IMG/VR virus record: IMGVR_UViG_3300005253_002116
Span: 1 to 57,309 of that record
Source of the DNA: a virus
Length of the DNA: 57,309 bases
Direction: 5' to 3' (one strand)
Shown here in pieces: positions 57,190 through 57,309 of the stretch. Below the pieces are notes generated by a model. The model had not been told where the DNA came from, made no database searches, and saw only the letters and a program-made list of their open reading frames with translations. The position numbers were made by a program, and so were the translations under genes. Position 1 is the stretch's first letter, and each line of letters opens with the position of its first letter.

Positions 57190-57309
57190 ATGAGTACACA
57201 ATACATCGGCGGATCTGCCCTATCAAAGGGGGAAAAGACCAAAGAAACTCTACCCAAAGCGATAAAGGCCTCCGGGAAAACAACCAAGGCCATGTGGGTC
57301 GTTGAGAAA
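57190..57309 (+). CDS. Small hypothetical protein, cut by the window end
   Basis: MSTQYIGGSALSKGEKTKET, basic, open at the right edge (40 codons visible). Start fixed by the module. Confidence 0.5.
   Translation, partial: MSTQYIGGSALSKGEKTKETLPKAIKASGKTTKAMWVVEK

Overview
The window looks like tailed-phage DNA from an unidentified bacterial host, in two parts that probably do not belong together. The promoters that can be read are host sigma-70 type with an extended -10, genes are tightly packed with ATGA/TAATG overlaps, and most small proteins have no family I recognise. No rRNA, tRNA or CRISPR array was seen.

Part 1 (1 to about 5240) is AT-rich and reads rightward. It holds the 3' end of a deoxynucleoside monophosphate kinase gene, a PrkA-type serine kinase gene carrying a LAGLIDADG intein with one frameshift, a YeaH/YhbH (DUF444) gene, and the first 55-60 codons of a SpoVR gene. 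The SpoVR frame then runs into the 3' end of a small gene of the second genome, so the joint at about 5230-5260 is either an assembly chimera or a recombination point.

Part 2 (about 5240-57309) is most of a genome with podovirus-like content. A rightward array of tiny ORFs lies at both edges (5.3-6.7 kb and 55.6-57.3 kb). Its ORFs are separated by a recurrent stop-hairpin-start module, which suggests the two edges are parts of one array. Next come rightward accessory genes (6.8-12.0 kb), including a dyad-rich non-coding region (7.17-7.68 kb) and five tandem copies of a covarying hairpin element (8.47-9.29 kb). From 55.2 kb down to 12.0 kb almost everything reads leftward. In transcription order this is: zinc-ribbon pair, small terminase-like gene, five small ORFs (four of them tandem paralogues), large terminase, portal, three GEAPD-motif proteins, scaffold, capsid, adaptor, repeat-rich structural proteins, nozzle-like protein, fibres, a 1456-aa candidate ejection protein, small membrane proteins with a papain-like peptidase, then the replication and nucleotide block. 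That last block has a Sak4-like ATPase, DUF669 protein, PD-(D/E)XK nuclease, SF2 helicase, PrimPol/DUF3987-like primase, RusA, metallophosphoesterase, a LAGLIDADG endonuclease, a DUF5664 enzyme, a 5'(3')-deoxyribonucleotidase and a SprT-like protease.

No family A/B/C DNA polymerase, RNA polymerase, integrase, tape measure or tail sheath was recognised. The absence of long-tail genes together with a portal, adaptor, nozzle-like and large ejection-type protein favours a short-tailed virion. The most novel signals are the tandem covarying RNA-like elements, the stop-hairpin-start modules, four extended -10 promoters placed so that the start codon is at about +1, the decayed or mis-sequenced PrkA intein, and a homing endonuclease that carries a second copy of its neighbour's 5' end.
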